NCBI GenBank assembly: GCA_947305675.1
Contig: CAMZED010000042.1
Location: forward strand, 1 to 12,018
DNA: 12,018 bases
Direction: 5' to 3'
Source of the DNA: an uncultured Clostridia bacterium
GTDB lineage: Bacteria; Bacillota; Clostridia; Oscillospirales; CAG-382
Part shown: positions 1 through 7,021 of the stretch, one piece after another
Position numbering within the stretch: the first letter of the stretch is position 1
Layout of the letters: each line of letters starts with the position of its first letter
Translations under genes and position numbers: made by a program
The notes under the pieces: model-generated
What the model was told of the DNA's origin: nothing
What the model saw: only the letters and a program-made list of their open reading frames with translations
Database searches by the model: none

Positions 1-2
1 AA

Positions 3-338
3 GAAAAACTCTTGAAACTTTTGATGTGTTTTCAGCTTTTTGCAAAAGAGCAAAAAATCGAATTTGATTTTATAATTCTTTTTACAAAACGATTCAATAG
101 CGGATTTGTTAAGGTAGATTTTGATAAAGTTGAAATCGAGTTCTCATCGCTCCAGTCAATCCATCATTTCAAAAAGGTTGCGAACACTTTATCTGCAAGC
201 AAAAGTGAAAGAGATAATTATTTTTATGTTTATTACAAACGGCAGGATCGAAATAAAAGAATAGATGTTGCAAGAATGGCTGAGTTATTGAACTTGTATG
301 CTGTTAATGAAGTGTATAATCAGAATAATTGTTCGTGA
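3..338 (+). CDS. 3' part of an unrecognised gene, AT-rich
   Basis: This frame is open from the left edge of the window to a TGA at 336-338, so the gene probably begins upstream and only its last ~110 codons are seen. An alternative TTG start lies at 12, but no ribosome binding site can be checked. The product is charged, with alternating hydrophobic and basic stretches (FDFIILFTKRF near its start, YFYVYYKRQDRNKR in the middle) and a short helical end (VARMAELLNLYAVNEVY). I see no signal peptide, membrane segment or known motif, and I do not recognise the family. The region is clearly more AT-rich than everything after ~490, which suggests a different origin (mobile or horizontally acquired DNA). 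Function unknown; that it is a real gene is moderately likely. Confidence 0.4.
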   Translation, partial: EKLLKLLMCFQLFAKEQKIEFDFIILFTKRFNSGFVKVDFDKVEIEFSSLQSIHHFKKVANTLSASKSERDNYFYVYYKRQDRNKRIDVARMAELLNLYAVNEVYNQNNCS

Positions 339-559
339 TGTCTTTGTTTCACTTACCATGAAGCACATACAACAAAATTGCAATCAAACATAACGTATGG
401 TGTAGTATTATGGCGATTTCAGCAGTAATTGACTTCAATAAAGCCCTTATAAACAGTAGTTTTCAGCACTTCATAGTAGCATACTGAAAATTTATTGCAG
501 AACTCCCGACTATGAAGTCGCAAAAGACCGGATCGGAGGAAAAAGCGGGAGGATCCGAG

Positions 560-1003
560 ATGTCTGAAAAGCCCGCTGAAACCGCTCCCTCGATCGAAGG
601 CGCGCCGATCATTTCGGCGGAAAAGCCCGATTTTTCCAACGTACAGATCGAGCCGTTGTTTGAAGATTTTGTTGACTTTGAGACGTTTTCAAAGAGCGAT
701 TTCAGAGCTGTAAAGGTGCTTGCCTGCGAAGCGGTGCCGAAATCCAAAAAGCTCTTGAAGTTCACTCTTGACGACGGAACCGGCACTGAACGCACGATTT
801 TAAGCGGAATCCACGCATTTTACGAGCCGGAACAGCTCGTCGGCAAGACGCTTATAGCTATTACCAACCTGCCTCCGCGCGCGATGATGGGTATAGAGAG
901 CTGCGGCATGCTCCTCTCCGCCGTCCATAAAGAGGGCGACGAAGAAAAGCTCCACCTGCTGCAGGTCGATCCGCATATTCCCGCGGGTGCAAAACTATAT
1001 TAA
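560..1003 (+). CDS. MetG C-terminal tRNA-binding domain without the catalytic part
   Basis: The product carries the OB-fold tRNA-binding domain found at the C-terminus of bacterial methionyl-tRNA synthetases and in free-standing Trbp111-like proteins. The domain runs from about DFETFSKSDFRAVKVL to the end (PHIPAGAKLY), with the typical KKLLKFTLDDG, TILSGI, ELVGK, ITNLPPRAMMGIES and GMLLSA blocks. A full-length MetG of this type is about 650 residues, but no aminoacylation domain precedes it; the frame is closed by TGA at 485-487 just upstream. I chose ATG 560 because GGGAGGA sits 6 bases before it. ATG 512, in the same frame, gives 163 residues but has no ribosome binding site. The low-complexity N-terminus (SEKPAETAPSIEGAP) looks like the interdomain linker of MetG, so this is either a broken metG tail or a tail turned into a stand-alone tRNA-binding protein. 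A second, shorter copy of the tail lies at 2789-2878. Confidence 0.7.
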   Translation: MSEKPAETAPSIEGAPIISAEKPDFSNVQIEPLFEDFVDFETFSKSDFRAVKVLACEAVPKSKKLLKFTLDDGTGTERTILSGIHAFYEPEQLVGKTLIAITNLPPRAMMGIESCGMLLSAVHKEGDEEKLHLLQVDPHIPAGAKLY

Positions 1004-1240
1004 AACACTGAAATTGTTGTATGAATGTCCTTTTGGTTTCAAGCGTCGGGACGGCAATGGGGCGGTCTTCGCGCGCCGCAAATCATAACGCATCGGAGAA
1101 CGCTTGCCGCAGACTTGAAATGCAGCGCGGCGGGACGCTGAGCGCCCAAAGCGCTGTCTGCACGGGAATTGAAGTAACGATCATCATTCCCGCTGAAAAA
1201 GACGGATCTATATAAACAATTTTTTTACAAGGAATTTATT

Positions 1241-2626
1241 ATGGACGAAAAAACAAACGCTTTAACGCAAAACTTTTCAACCGGAAAACTATTCAGGTAC
1301 GTTCTTCCGACGATCCTGGCGGTGCTTTTTGCGTCGCTCTACACGATCGTCGACGGAATTTTCGTTTCTAACTTCGGCGGAACGACTGCGTTTGCTGCGA
1401 TCAATCAGGTTTCGCCTATTTTTATGATCATTGCCGCTGTTGGTTTCATGTTCGGTACCGGCGGCAGCGCTCTGGTCGGAAAGGTTTTAGGAGAGGGCGA
1501 TACGAAGCGGGCAAACGGCCTCTTTTCATTCTTCGCATACGTTCTGATCGGTATCGGCGTTGTTTCATCCATCGTTCTGACATTCGCCCTGGAACCGCTC
1601 TTGGATTTGCTTGGCGTGACGGAAACGATGATGCCGTTCTGCGTCGCATACAGCAGGATCATTATCCCGGCGATAGCGCTTTTTATGCTCCAGTTCTATT
1701 TCCAAAGTTTTCTTGCAACCGCGAAAAAGCCCGGTCTCGGACTTCTTTTCACGGTTCTCGCAGGTGTAACGAATGTCGTTGGCGACGCGGTCCTCGTCGG
1801 TGTTCTATCGAACGGAGATCCCATCAAGGCGATTCAGGGAGCCGCAATCTCGACGGTGGCGGGTCTTTTCGTCGGCGGCGTCATCCCGCTGATCTATTTC
1901 TTCTGCAAAAACAGGAGCCTCCTTCGCCTCGGCAAGCCGGAGACGGACGGCAAATCGCTCGCTAAAGCCTGCGGTAACGGATCGTCCGAATTCTTTACCA
2001 ATATTTCCGGATCCGTCATCAATATTGTTTACAACAGCCTGTTCCTCTATATGATCGGCGATATGGGCGTTGCCGCCTACGGCACGGTGGGATACGTCAA
2101 CTCGATCTTCACCGCCGTCGCTTCCGGTTTCGTGCTCGGCGTTTCCCCGTTGATCTCCTATAATTACGGGGCAGGCAATAAGGACAACCTGAAAAATCTG
2201 TACACGAAGAGTATAACGATCGTGTTCGTTTTCAGCGCCGTCGCTACCGTTCTGATCGAAGCGCTGGCGACCCCGCTGGCAAGCGCGTTTTCACACGGGG
2301 ACGAGCAACTTATGCAGATAACCGTCGACGGTCTCTCGATCTTCACGCTTTCATTCCTGTTCAAAGGGATCCCGACCTTCGGCTCCGGGCTCTTTACCGC
2401 GCTCAACAACGGGAAGGTATCAGGCATAATTTCGATCGTAAGAACGCTGGTATTCAACCTGGCGACCGTTATCATCGTGCCGATCATTTTCTTCTATGTG
2501 TTCGGCTCGAGCTATGAAGCGGCGTTCTACGGCGTTTGGTATTCAGTCGTCTTCTCTGAACTGCTTGCAACGTTTATGACGTTCCGGTTCTTAAAGAAAT
2601 ACAAAGATAAGTATCAGTACGCATAA
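1241..2626 (+). CDS. MATE family multidrug/Na+ (H+) antiporter, MepA-like
   Basis: A 461-residue integral membrane protein, the usual length for the MATE family, with about 12 hydrophobic helices in two similar halves. Typical features are the N-terminal GKLFRYVLPTILAVLFASLYTI, the IVDGIFVSNFGG..AFAAIN block of helix 1-2, GTGGSALVGKVLGEGD after helix 2, and the second-half counterpart NSLFLYMIGDMGVAAYGTVG with SPLISYNYGAGN. MATE proteins export cationic drugs or metabolites in exchange for Na+ or H+. Start ATG 1241 follows an AAGGA element 8 bases upstream. The gene stands alone between the MetG tail and the MetG remnant, with 237 bases before it in which I see no convincing promoter and no clear terminator after it. 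Substrate cannot be told from the sequence. Confidence 0.9.
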   Translation: MDEKTNALTQNFSTGKLFRYVLPTILAVLFASLYTIVDGIFVSNFGGTTAFAAINQVSPIFMIIAAVGFMFGTGGSALVGKVLGEGDTKRANGLFSFFAYVLIGIGVVSSIVLTFALEPLLDLLGVTETMMPFCVAYSRIIIPAIALFMLQFYFQSFLATAKKPGLGLLFTVLAGVTNVVGDAVLVGVLSNGDPIKAIQGAAISTVAGLFVGGVIPLIYFFCKNRSLLRLGKPETDGKSLAKACGNGSSEFFTNISGSVINIVYNSLFLYMIGDMGVAAYGTVGYVNSIFTAVASGFVLGVSPLISYNYGAGNKDNLKNLYTKSITIVFVFSAVATVLIEALATPLASAFSHGDEQLMQITVDGLSIFTLSFLFKGIPTFGSGLFTALNNGKVSGIISIVRTLVFNLATVIIVPIIFFYVFGSSYEAAFYGVWYSVVFSELLATFMTFRFLKKYKDKYQYA

Positions 2627-2788
2627 AAAACTGATCGGAATTTCTCGTATGGCAGACAATGAAGGACTTACAACAATTTATGTAATAGCTCACCGGTAGT
2701 TTTTAAAATCCTACGGGACGTTATGAAAAAGTGGATTGCAAAAAAGCCTTAAAAGGTCAGCAAGAGGTACTGCATAACAGCATATATT

Positions 2789-2878
2789 GAAACGTTTTCC
2801 AAGTCCGATTTCCGCGCCGTAAAGGTGCTTGCCTGCGAAGCGGCGCCGCATATCCCCGCGGGGGCAAAACTATATTGA
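2789..2878 (+). pseudogene. Internally deleted remnant of a metG 3' end
   Basis: The 29 codons here read ETFSKSDFRAVKVLACEA joined directly to APHIPAGAKLY and a stop, the same two ends as the MetG tail at 680-739 and 971-1003 with the middle 78 codons missing. The join falls on the trinucleotide CCG, present in the intact copy at both 737-739 and 971-973, so a 234-base in-frame deletion by microhomology explains it. Outside the deletion about 52 of 60 and 30 of 33 bases match; most differences are silent, so the copies diverged under selection before this one decayed. It has no start codon or ribosome binding site. Confidence 0.8.
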
Positions 2879-2893
2879 TCTTACAAGGTACTT

Positions 2894-2919
2894 ATACGGC
2901 GGAAATCTTTCCGCCGTAT
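2894..2919 (+). terminator. 12-bp perfect hairpin after the metG remnant
   Basis: The arms 2894-2905 and 2908-2919 (ATACGGCGGAAA and its exact reverse complement) flank a 2-base centre; in RNA the loop would be slightly larger. It begins 15 bases after the stop of the MetG remnant, as expected for the terminator of a lost metG. No uninterrupted T-run follows on the plus strand (TTTT only ~16 bases later), so it may be a weak or decayed terminator. Confidence 0.5.
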
Positions 2920-2958
2920 GGGTACTTGGATTTTGTAAACGGTTTTATGGGTTAAACT

Positions 2959-3714
2959 ATGAAAAACAAAAAAATCAGGATCGCTGTTATTGCCGCGTTT
3001 TCGGTTATTATCGCCGTTTTCGCGGCGGCAGCGATTTATCTCGGCGATTATTACCGTGCCGACAGCGCGGCGATAGAAGCTTTTTCAAGCGGAAACGCCG
3101 TTGTCGAACAGATTTCCGAAAGCGGAGTTTACACGTTCGGCAATGGAAGCGAAAAATACGGGTTTATCTTCTATCCGGGCGGAAAGGTCGACCCCGCGGC
3201 GTATGCTCCGCTTATGCGCTGCCTTGCCTCGAAAGGCATTTTCTGCGCTGTGTGCAGTATGCCGTTCCGTCTTGCCGTCCTGGATGTGAACGCGGCGGAC
3301 GAAGTGATCGGTAATTACCCCGAAGTGGAACACTGGTTTATCGGCGGGCATTCGCTTGGCGGAGCGATCGCCGCAAGATATGTTTCCGAGCATTCGGAGA
3401 AATTCGAAGGGATCGTTCTTCTCGCCGCTTATGCCGATAAAGATATATCGCACAGCGGGCTTAAGGTATTATCGTTATACGGAGACGAGGATAAGGTCCT
3501 CAACCGCGAAAAATACGCCGATTGCCTTAAAAATCTGCCCGCGGACGCGCGTGAGTATGTTATAGAAGGTGGCTGCCACGCCTATTTCGGAATGTACGGC
3601 GCCCAATCCGGCGACGGCGAACCGAAAATCTCCAACGAAGAACAGATCGTTATTTCCGCACGCGAGATCACCGCGTTCATAAAAGGAACCGTGCAAACCG
3701 AAATGATGGAATAA
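2959..3714 (+). CDS. Membrane-anchored alpha/beta hydrolase
   Basis: A 251-residue protein with a basic N-terminus and one hydrophobic segment (about residues 6-28) that probably anchors it with the enzyme domain outside the cytoplasm. The rest is an alpha/beta hydrolase of the Abhydrolase_5/dienelactone-hydrolase type: a YPGGKV oxyanion-side loop near residue 72, the nucleophile elbow GGHSLGG with Ser132, an acid in LYGDEDKV (Asp176 or Asp178) and His207 in GGCHAYFG. All members of the triad are present, so it should be active on an ester, lactone or amide; the substrate is unknown. ATG 2959 has only a weak GGG-containing ribosome binding site. It is followed after 25 bases by the flavin reductase-like gene and is probably the first gene of the operon. 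Chlorophyllases and pheophytinases belong to the same superfamily, but nothing here proves that activity. Confidence 0.85.
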   Translation: MKNKKIRIAVIAAFSVIIAVFAAAAIYLGDYYRADSAAIEAFSSGNAVVEQISESGVYTFGNGSEKYGFIFYPGGKVDPAAYAPLMRCLASKGIFCAVCSMPFRLAVLDVNAADEVIGNYPEVEHWFIGGHSLGGAIAARYVSEHSEKFEGIVLLAAYADKDISHSGLKVLSLYGDEDKVLNREKYADCLKNLPADAREYVIEGGCHAYFGMYGAQSGDGEPKISNEEQIVISAREITAFIKGTVQTEMME

Positions 3715-3739
3715 CCGCATATAAAAAGGAGCTTATATT

Positions 3740-4663
3740 ATGAGCAGTTTCGAAAATCTACGTATTGTGGATAATTTTTACCAGACTTCGCTGTTTTTTC
3801 CGATGCCAACGGTAATAATAAGCACGTTGTGCGAGGACGGCAAGACTTCGCTTGGGCCTTATTCGCTCGTACAGCCTTATTACGTTGCCGGAAAGGATTA
3901 TTACGCAATGCTGCTTTCCTGCCGCAACTCTTCCAACACCGCGCAAAACATCCTTCGCAACGGGAAATGCACGCTTAATTTTATCGATGACGACCCCAAA
4001 ACTTTTAAAGAAGCCGTAAAACTTTCCTGGCCGGGCGACAAACCCGCCGAAAAGATGGCAAAATGCAATTTCAGACTTGAAAAGAGTCTTTTGGAAGAAG
4101 AGACCGGCGAACCGCGCCCGATGGTGCTCACCGACGCGATCCAGGCGATCGAATGCACCTGGATGCGCGAACTCGACGGAGCCGAAAAAGATCTGCCCGG
4201 CGAACTTAATGGATACGAGCCGCCTTATCACGATTTCAACGGTATAACCAGCAAGTTCGGCGCGCATTTTATCCTTCGCGTCGACAAGATCCTTATGAAG
4301 AAAAAATACCGCGACGCGATAATCAACGGAGTTACGGCAAAAGATTTTCCGCCGCTCCCCGTAGATTACGGATACCGCGATTCGAAAAACTTCTGGTTTC
4401 ACCGCAAACGCCGTATGAGAGCCGAGCTTTTGCAAGTCCGCAAAAATTCGCTCGAATCGGTGCGTTACGCCGCCGATCGCGCCGACGATAAGATCAAATT
4501 CACCGACGACGCTCTGGAGACCATCCTCGGCGTGCCGCGCGTATTCCTTTCGGTGGTCCTTAAAGGCTGTGTAAACTGGGCGAGGGAAAACAACGTCGAG
4601 CTGATAACCGCCGAGCATATGAAGATAATCAACGACAAGCGCGCTAAAGAAAAGAATAAATAA
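3740..4663 (+). CDS. Flavin reductase-like protein fused to a PCP_red-like domain
   Basis: The 307-residue product has two parts. Residues ~18-190 resemble the FMN-binding split-barrel flavin reductase-like family: PMPTVIISTLCEDGKTSLGPYS, then YYAMLLSCRNSSNTAQNILRNGKCTLNF, a pattern of strands around the FMN. Residues ~252-297 (FTDDALETILGVPRVFLSVV..CVNWARENNVELITAEHMK) fit the pattern of the small PCP_red domain at the end of the light-independent protochlorophyllide reductase B subunit (A..L..VP.FVR....R....YAR......IT.E). The middle is basic (HRKRRMRAELLQVRK). No signal peptide, so cytoplasmic. ATG 3740 has AAAAAGGAG 8 bases upstream. It likely reduces a substrate with FMN; the substrate is not known. 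The flavin part is fairly certain; the PCP_red match is by eye. Confidence 0.72.
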   Translation: MSSFENLRIVDNFYQTSLFFPMPTVIISTLCEDGKTSLGPYSLVQPYYVAGKDYYAMLLSCRNSSNTAQNILRNGKCTLNFIDDDPKTFKEAVKLSWPGDKPAEKMAKCNFRLEKSLLEEETGEPRPMVLTDAIQAIECTWMRELDGAEKDLPGELNGYEPPYHDFNGITSKFGAHFILRVDKILMKKKYRDAIINGVTAKDFPPLPVDYGYRDSKNFWFHRKRRMRAELLQVRKNSLESVRYAADRADDKIKFTDDALETILGVPRVFLSVVLKGCVNWARENNVELITAEHMKIINDKRAKEKNK

Positions 4664-4678
4664 AAGGAGAACCATGTA

Positions 4679-5542
4679 ATGAAAGTTGTATTAGCCGGCG
4701 CATTCGGCAATCTCGGCGCCGAGATCTTAAAGAGTCTTTGCCGCGACGGGCACGAAGTCATTGCCGCCGATCTTAAAGAACGCGCTGTCCCCGGAACAGA
4801 GGGGAAATATACCTTTGTTTCTATCGACGCCACCAGACCCGAAACGTTAAAAGGGCTTTGCGACAGAGCTGACACGGTCATTACCACGATGGGACTGACC
4901 GGCGCTTCGACAAGGTTCACCTCCTACGATATAGATTATAACGGTAATATGAACCTTTACCGCGAGGCTGTACGCGCCAGGGTCAAGAAGTTCAATTATA
5001 TTTCGGTGATTTCCTGCGATGAACCCGGCGCCGAAAAAGTGCCGATGCTCCACGCAAAATATCTTGTCGAGCAGGAGATAAAAAAACAGCCCACCGATTG
5101 GGTAATATACCGTCCCACGGGCTATTTTTACGATATTGCAAAGGTCTTCAAACCCTACGTCGACAAAGGCGAGATGCAGCTTCTTAAAGGCTACGGCAAA
5201 GTTAAAGCCAACGTAGTCGACTGCCCCGATTTCGCCGATTTCATAGTCGCGCATATGAACGATAAAAACGTCACCTACAACGTCGGCGGCAAAGAAACTT
5301 ACACCTATGAAGAAATGGCTGAAATGTGCTTCAAAGCCGCGGGAAAGCCGCTTAAGATAAAATGGGCTCCCATTTGGCTGTTCGGCATACTCGCCAACCT
5401 TCCCAAGATCAAAAAAGCCGGCAAACACGATATAATCCTGTTCTCGAAGTGGACTCTCAGCCACGATCTCGTCGGAGATACCGCCGTGGGCGACAAGAGT
5501 TTCGCGGAATATATCGCGCGCTATTTCGCAAAGGAGGATTGA
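4679..5542 (+). CDS. NmrA-like atypical SDR, NAD(P)-binding reductase/epimerase
   Basis: A 287-residue Rossmann-fold protein of the atypical short-chain dehydrogenase group (NAD_binding_10/NmrA-like). Residues 1-13 (MKVVLAGAFGNLG) hold the GxxGxxG dinucleotide loop; D31 at the end of strand 2 (VIAADLK) suggests NAD or a relaxed choice. VSIDATRP, ITTMGLTG, FNYISVISC and HAKYLVEQEI..QPTDWVIYRPTGYF follow in the usual order; the family's YxxxK is replaced by HAKYLVE. This layout is shared with plant and bacterial divinyl chlorophyllide 8-vinyl-reductases and with many NADH-ubiquinone-assembly-like proteins, so the similarity alone does not fix the substrate. AAAAGGAGAA lies 9 bases before ATG 4679, 15 bases after the preceding gene, in the same operon. 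Confidence 0.8.
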   Translation: MKVVLAGAFGNLGAEILKSLCRDGHEVIAADLKERAVPGTEGKYTFVSIDATRPETLKGLCDRADTVITTMGLTGASTRFTSYDIDYNGNMNLYREAVRARVKKFNYISVISCDEPGAEKVPMLHAKYLVEQEIKKQPTDWVIYRPTGYFYDIAKVFKPYVDKGEMQLLKGYGKVKANVVDCPDFADFIVAHMNDKNVTYNVGGKETYTYEEMAEMCFKAAGKPLKIKWAPIWLFGILANLPKIKKAGKHDIILFSKWTLSHDLVGDTAVGDKSFAEYIARYFAKED

Positions 5543-5548
5543 GCCTGT

Positions 5549-6361
5549 ATGGAATGGTCGCTGTTAGGCATCCTTTACGCGGTCTGCGCGGTAATGTGCG
5601 CCGTAGGGTTTTATAAATTCGTTTATTTTCTTTCGATCGGCTACGGATTCGCCGTCGCCGGAGGCGGTATCACCGCCCTCATAATATATTTTATCGATCC
5701 TTCGGCAACGCCGACGTGGATCGTCCTGGTGCAGGCGGCGCTGTTTGTCGCCTACGGCGCAAGGCTATCCGGCTTCCTTCTTGTGCGCGAGCTTAAAAGC
5801 GTATCGTTCCGCAAGACCGATGTCGCAAAAGACACTTTGGAAAAGAACGACGGCAAAAAAATGCCGGTTTTCGTGATGTTTTTCATTTGGATCTTTGTAG
5901 CGGCTCTTTACGTGGCTCAGGTCAGCCCCATGCTTTTCCGCTTCCGCAACGCTTCCGAAGATTTCGTCGTGCCGGTCGTCGGGTTTGCCGTCTCGGTTAT
6001 CGGTCTGGTGATCGAAACAATAGCCGACCGTCAGAAATCGGCTCAAAAGAAGGTCCGCCCCGATATGGTCGCAACAAAAGGGCTTTATAAAATCGTGCGC
6101 TGCCCGAACTATTTCGGCGAGATAACATTCTGGACCGGCGTGTTTGTTTCGGGTATAACCACATATTCCGGCGTGGGCCAATGGATCATCGCCGTCGCAG
6201 CCTATGTCTGCATTGTGTTCATTATGTTCAACGGCGCGCAGCGCCTGGAAAAACGCCAGATGAAACGTTACGGAGACAACGCCGAATATAACGATTATGC
6301 AAATAAAACTCCCATAATCATCCCGTTTATTCCGCTTTATCACCTCAACAAGCGCAAATAA
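5549..6361 (+). CDS. DUF1295 / steroid 5-alpha-reductase-like membrane protein
   Basis: A 270-residue multi-helix membrane protein. Hydrophobic segments are near residues 4-30, 35-50, 56-78, 105-127, 138-158, 190-208 and 212-228. The C-terminal half shows the signature of the DUF1295/ICMT/5-alpha-reductase superfamily: ETIADRQK at 156-163, TKGLYKIVRCPNYFGEITFW at ~177-195 and EKRQMKRYG at ~234-242, ending with a basic cytoplasmic tail. Members reduce C=C bonds of steroids and enoyl lipids with NADPH or methylate prenylated cysteines; bacterial DUF1295 proteins mostly lack assigned substrates. ATG 5549 lies 7 bases after an AAGGAGG element that overlaps the end of the previous gene, 6 bases upstream, so expression is coupled. 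Confidence 0.85.
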   Translation: MEWSLLGILYAVCAVMCAVGFYKFVYFLSIGYGFAVAGGGITALIIYFIDPSATPTWIVLVQAALFVAYGARLSGFLLVRELKSVSFRKTDVAKDTLEKNDGKKMPVFVMFFIWIFVAALYVAQVSPMLFRFRNASEDFVVPVVGFAVSVIGLVIETIADRQKSAQKKVRPDMVATKGLYKIVRCPNYFGEITFWTGVFVSGITTYSGVGQWIIAVAAYVCIVFIMFNGAQRLEKRQMKRYGDNAEYNDYANKTPIIIPFIPLYHLNKRK

Positions 6362-6379
6362 TCGCCGGAGGCAGGAGTA

Positions 6380-7021
6380 ATGAAGGATTATTCGGTTTTT
6401 ATGGCGGCAGTCGATTATATACCGGTCATAATGTTCGCCGTCGCATCGGTTATCCTTATGCGCGATCTTTACAATAAAATGAGCAAAGGCGCTTTCGCGC
6501 TTTTTTCCGCCGGAATGATCGACGTGGTATTCGCCGGAGCGCTGAAAGCCACTTATAAACTGCTATACGGCGCCGGGATCTGCGATTTCACAAAACTCAG
6601 CGATATGTTCTTTCCGGTGCAGTCGATCGGGTTCCTGCTCGCCGGGATCGGCGTCCTGGCAATGCTTATACACCGTCAGAAATCGAAAAAAGAAACCCTG
6701 CTTGCCGCCGCTCCTCCGGTTTTCAGCGGGACTTTCGTGTTTGTCACAATGATGATCGCCGGGCTCGGTATGATGGATTTTGTGCTTTGCAGCCTGAGCG
6801 CAAAATTAAAAAAACCGGCGCTTATCGTTTTGTTCTCGCTTTCGTTCGTTTGCTGCCTCGGAATGGGATATCTCTCATCCCAAGATTTCGAGCAGGCGTC
6901 GATGAACTGGATCGCCGAGGGCGTGAATCTTGCCGGTCAGGGAACGTTTTTGGCGGGGACGGTATTACTGCACAAAAACGGTCTGCCCGGGCTTAAACTG
7001 CATAACGGAGAAGAAGTATGA
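6380..7021 (+). CDS. Unknown membrane protein with about six helices
   Basis: A 213-residue hydrophobic protein that I do not recognise. Likely membrane segments are about residues 10-28, 37-56, 77-98, 113-139, 146-165 and 178-198, with basic loops RQKSKKE (~99-105) and KLKKP (~142-146) suggesting cytoplasmic sides, and a polar C-terminus. No obvious metal or haem ligand cluster; Cys and Met are frequent in helices 4 and 5. GGAGGCAGGAG precedes ATG 6380. Its stop overlaps the start of the next gene by four bases (ATGA, 7018-7021), so the two are translationally coupled and may form a membrane-plus-soluble pair, for example an electron-delivery or uptake partner. That role is inference. Confidence 0.75.
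   Translation: MKDYSVFMAAVDYIPVIMFAVASVILMRDLYNKMSKGAFALFSAGMIDVVFAGALKATYKLLYGAGICDFTKLSDMFFPVQSIGFLLAGIGVLAMLIHRQKSKKETLLAAAPPVFSGTFVFVTMMIAGLGMMDFVLCSLSAKLKKPALIVLFSLSFVCCLGMGYLSSQDFEQASMNWIAEGVNLAGQGTFLAGTVLLHKNGLPGLKLHNGEEV

Larger units (their letters stand above)
2627..2958 (+). other. 332-base gap between exporter and hydrolase
   Basis: No gene fits this stretch. The first ~160 bases after the exporter are AT-rich and featureless to my reading. It then holds the internally deleted MetG remnant and a strong hairpin (both listed separately). The last 40 bases before the hydrolase start show no clear sigma-A promoter, so where transcription of the following operon begins is unresolved. 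Confidence 0.6.

Noticed and set aside
1021..1215. 64-codon plus frame between the MetG tail and the exporter
   Set aside because: No ribosome binding site, no motif, and low-complexity composition; more likely noncoding or decayed sequence. I see no other feature in 1004-1240.
2829..3314. 161-codon plus frame overlapping the hydrolase gene start
   Set aside because: Arg/Cys-rich shadow frame; the overlapping frame has an intact hydrolase triad.
3758..4675. Minus-strand open frame of 305 codons opposite the flavin reductase-like gene
   Set aside because: It mirrors the sense gene almost exactly, has no ribosome binding site and no family resemblance; it arises from GC-rich third positions. 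The sense frame has clear domains.
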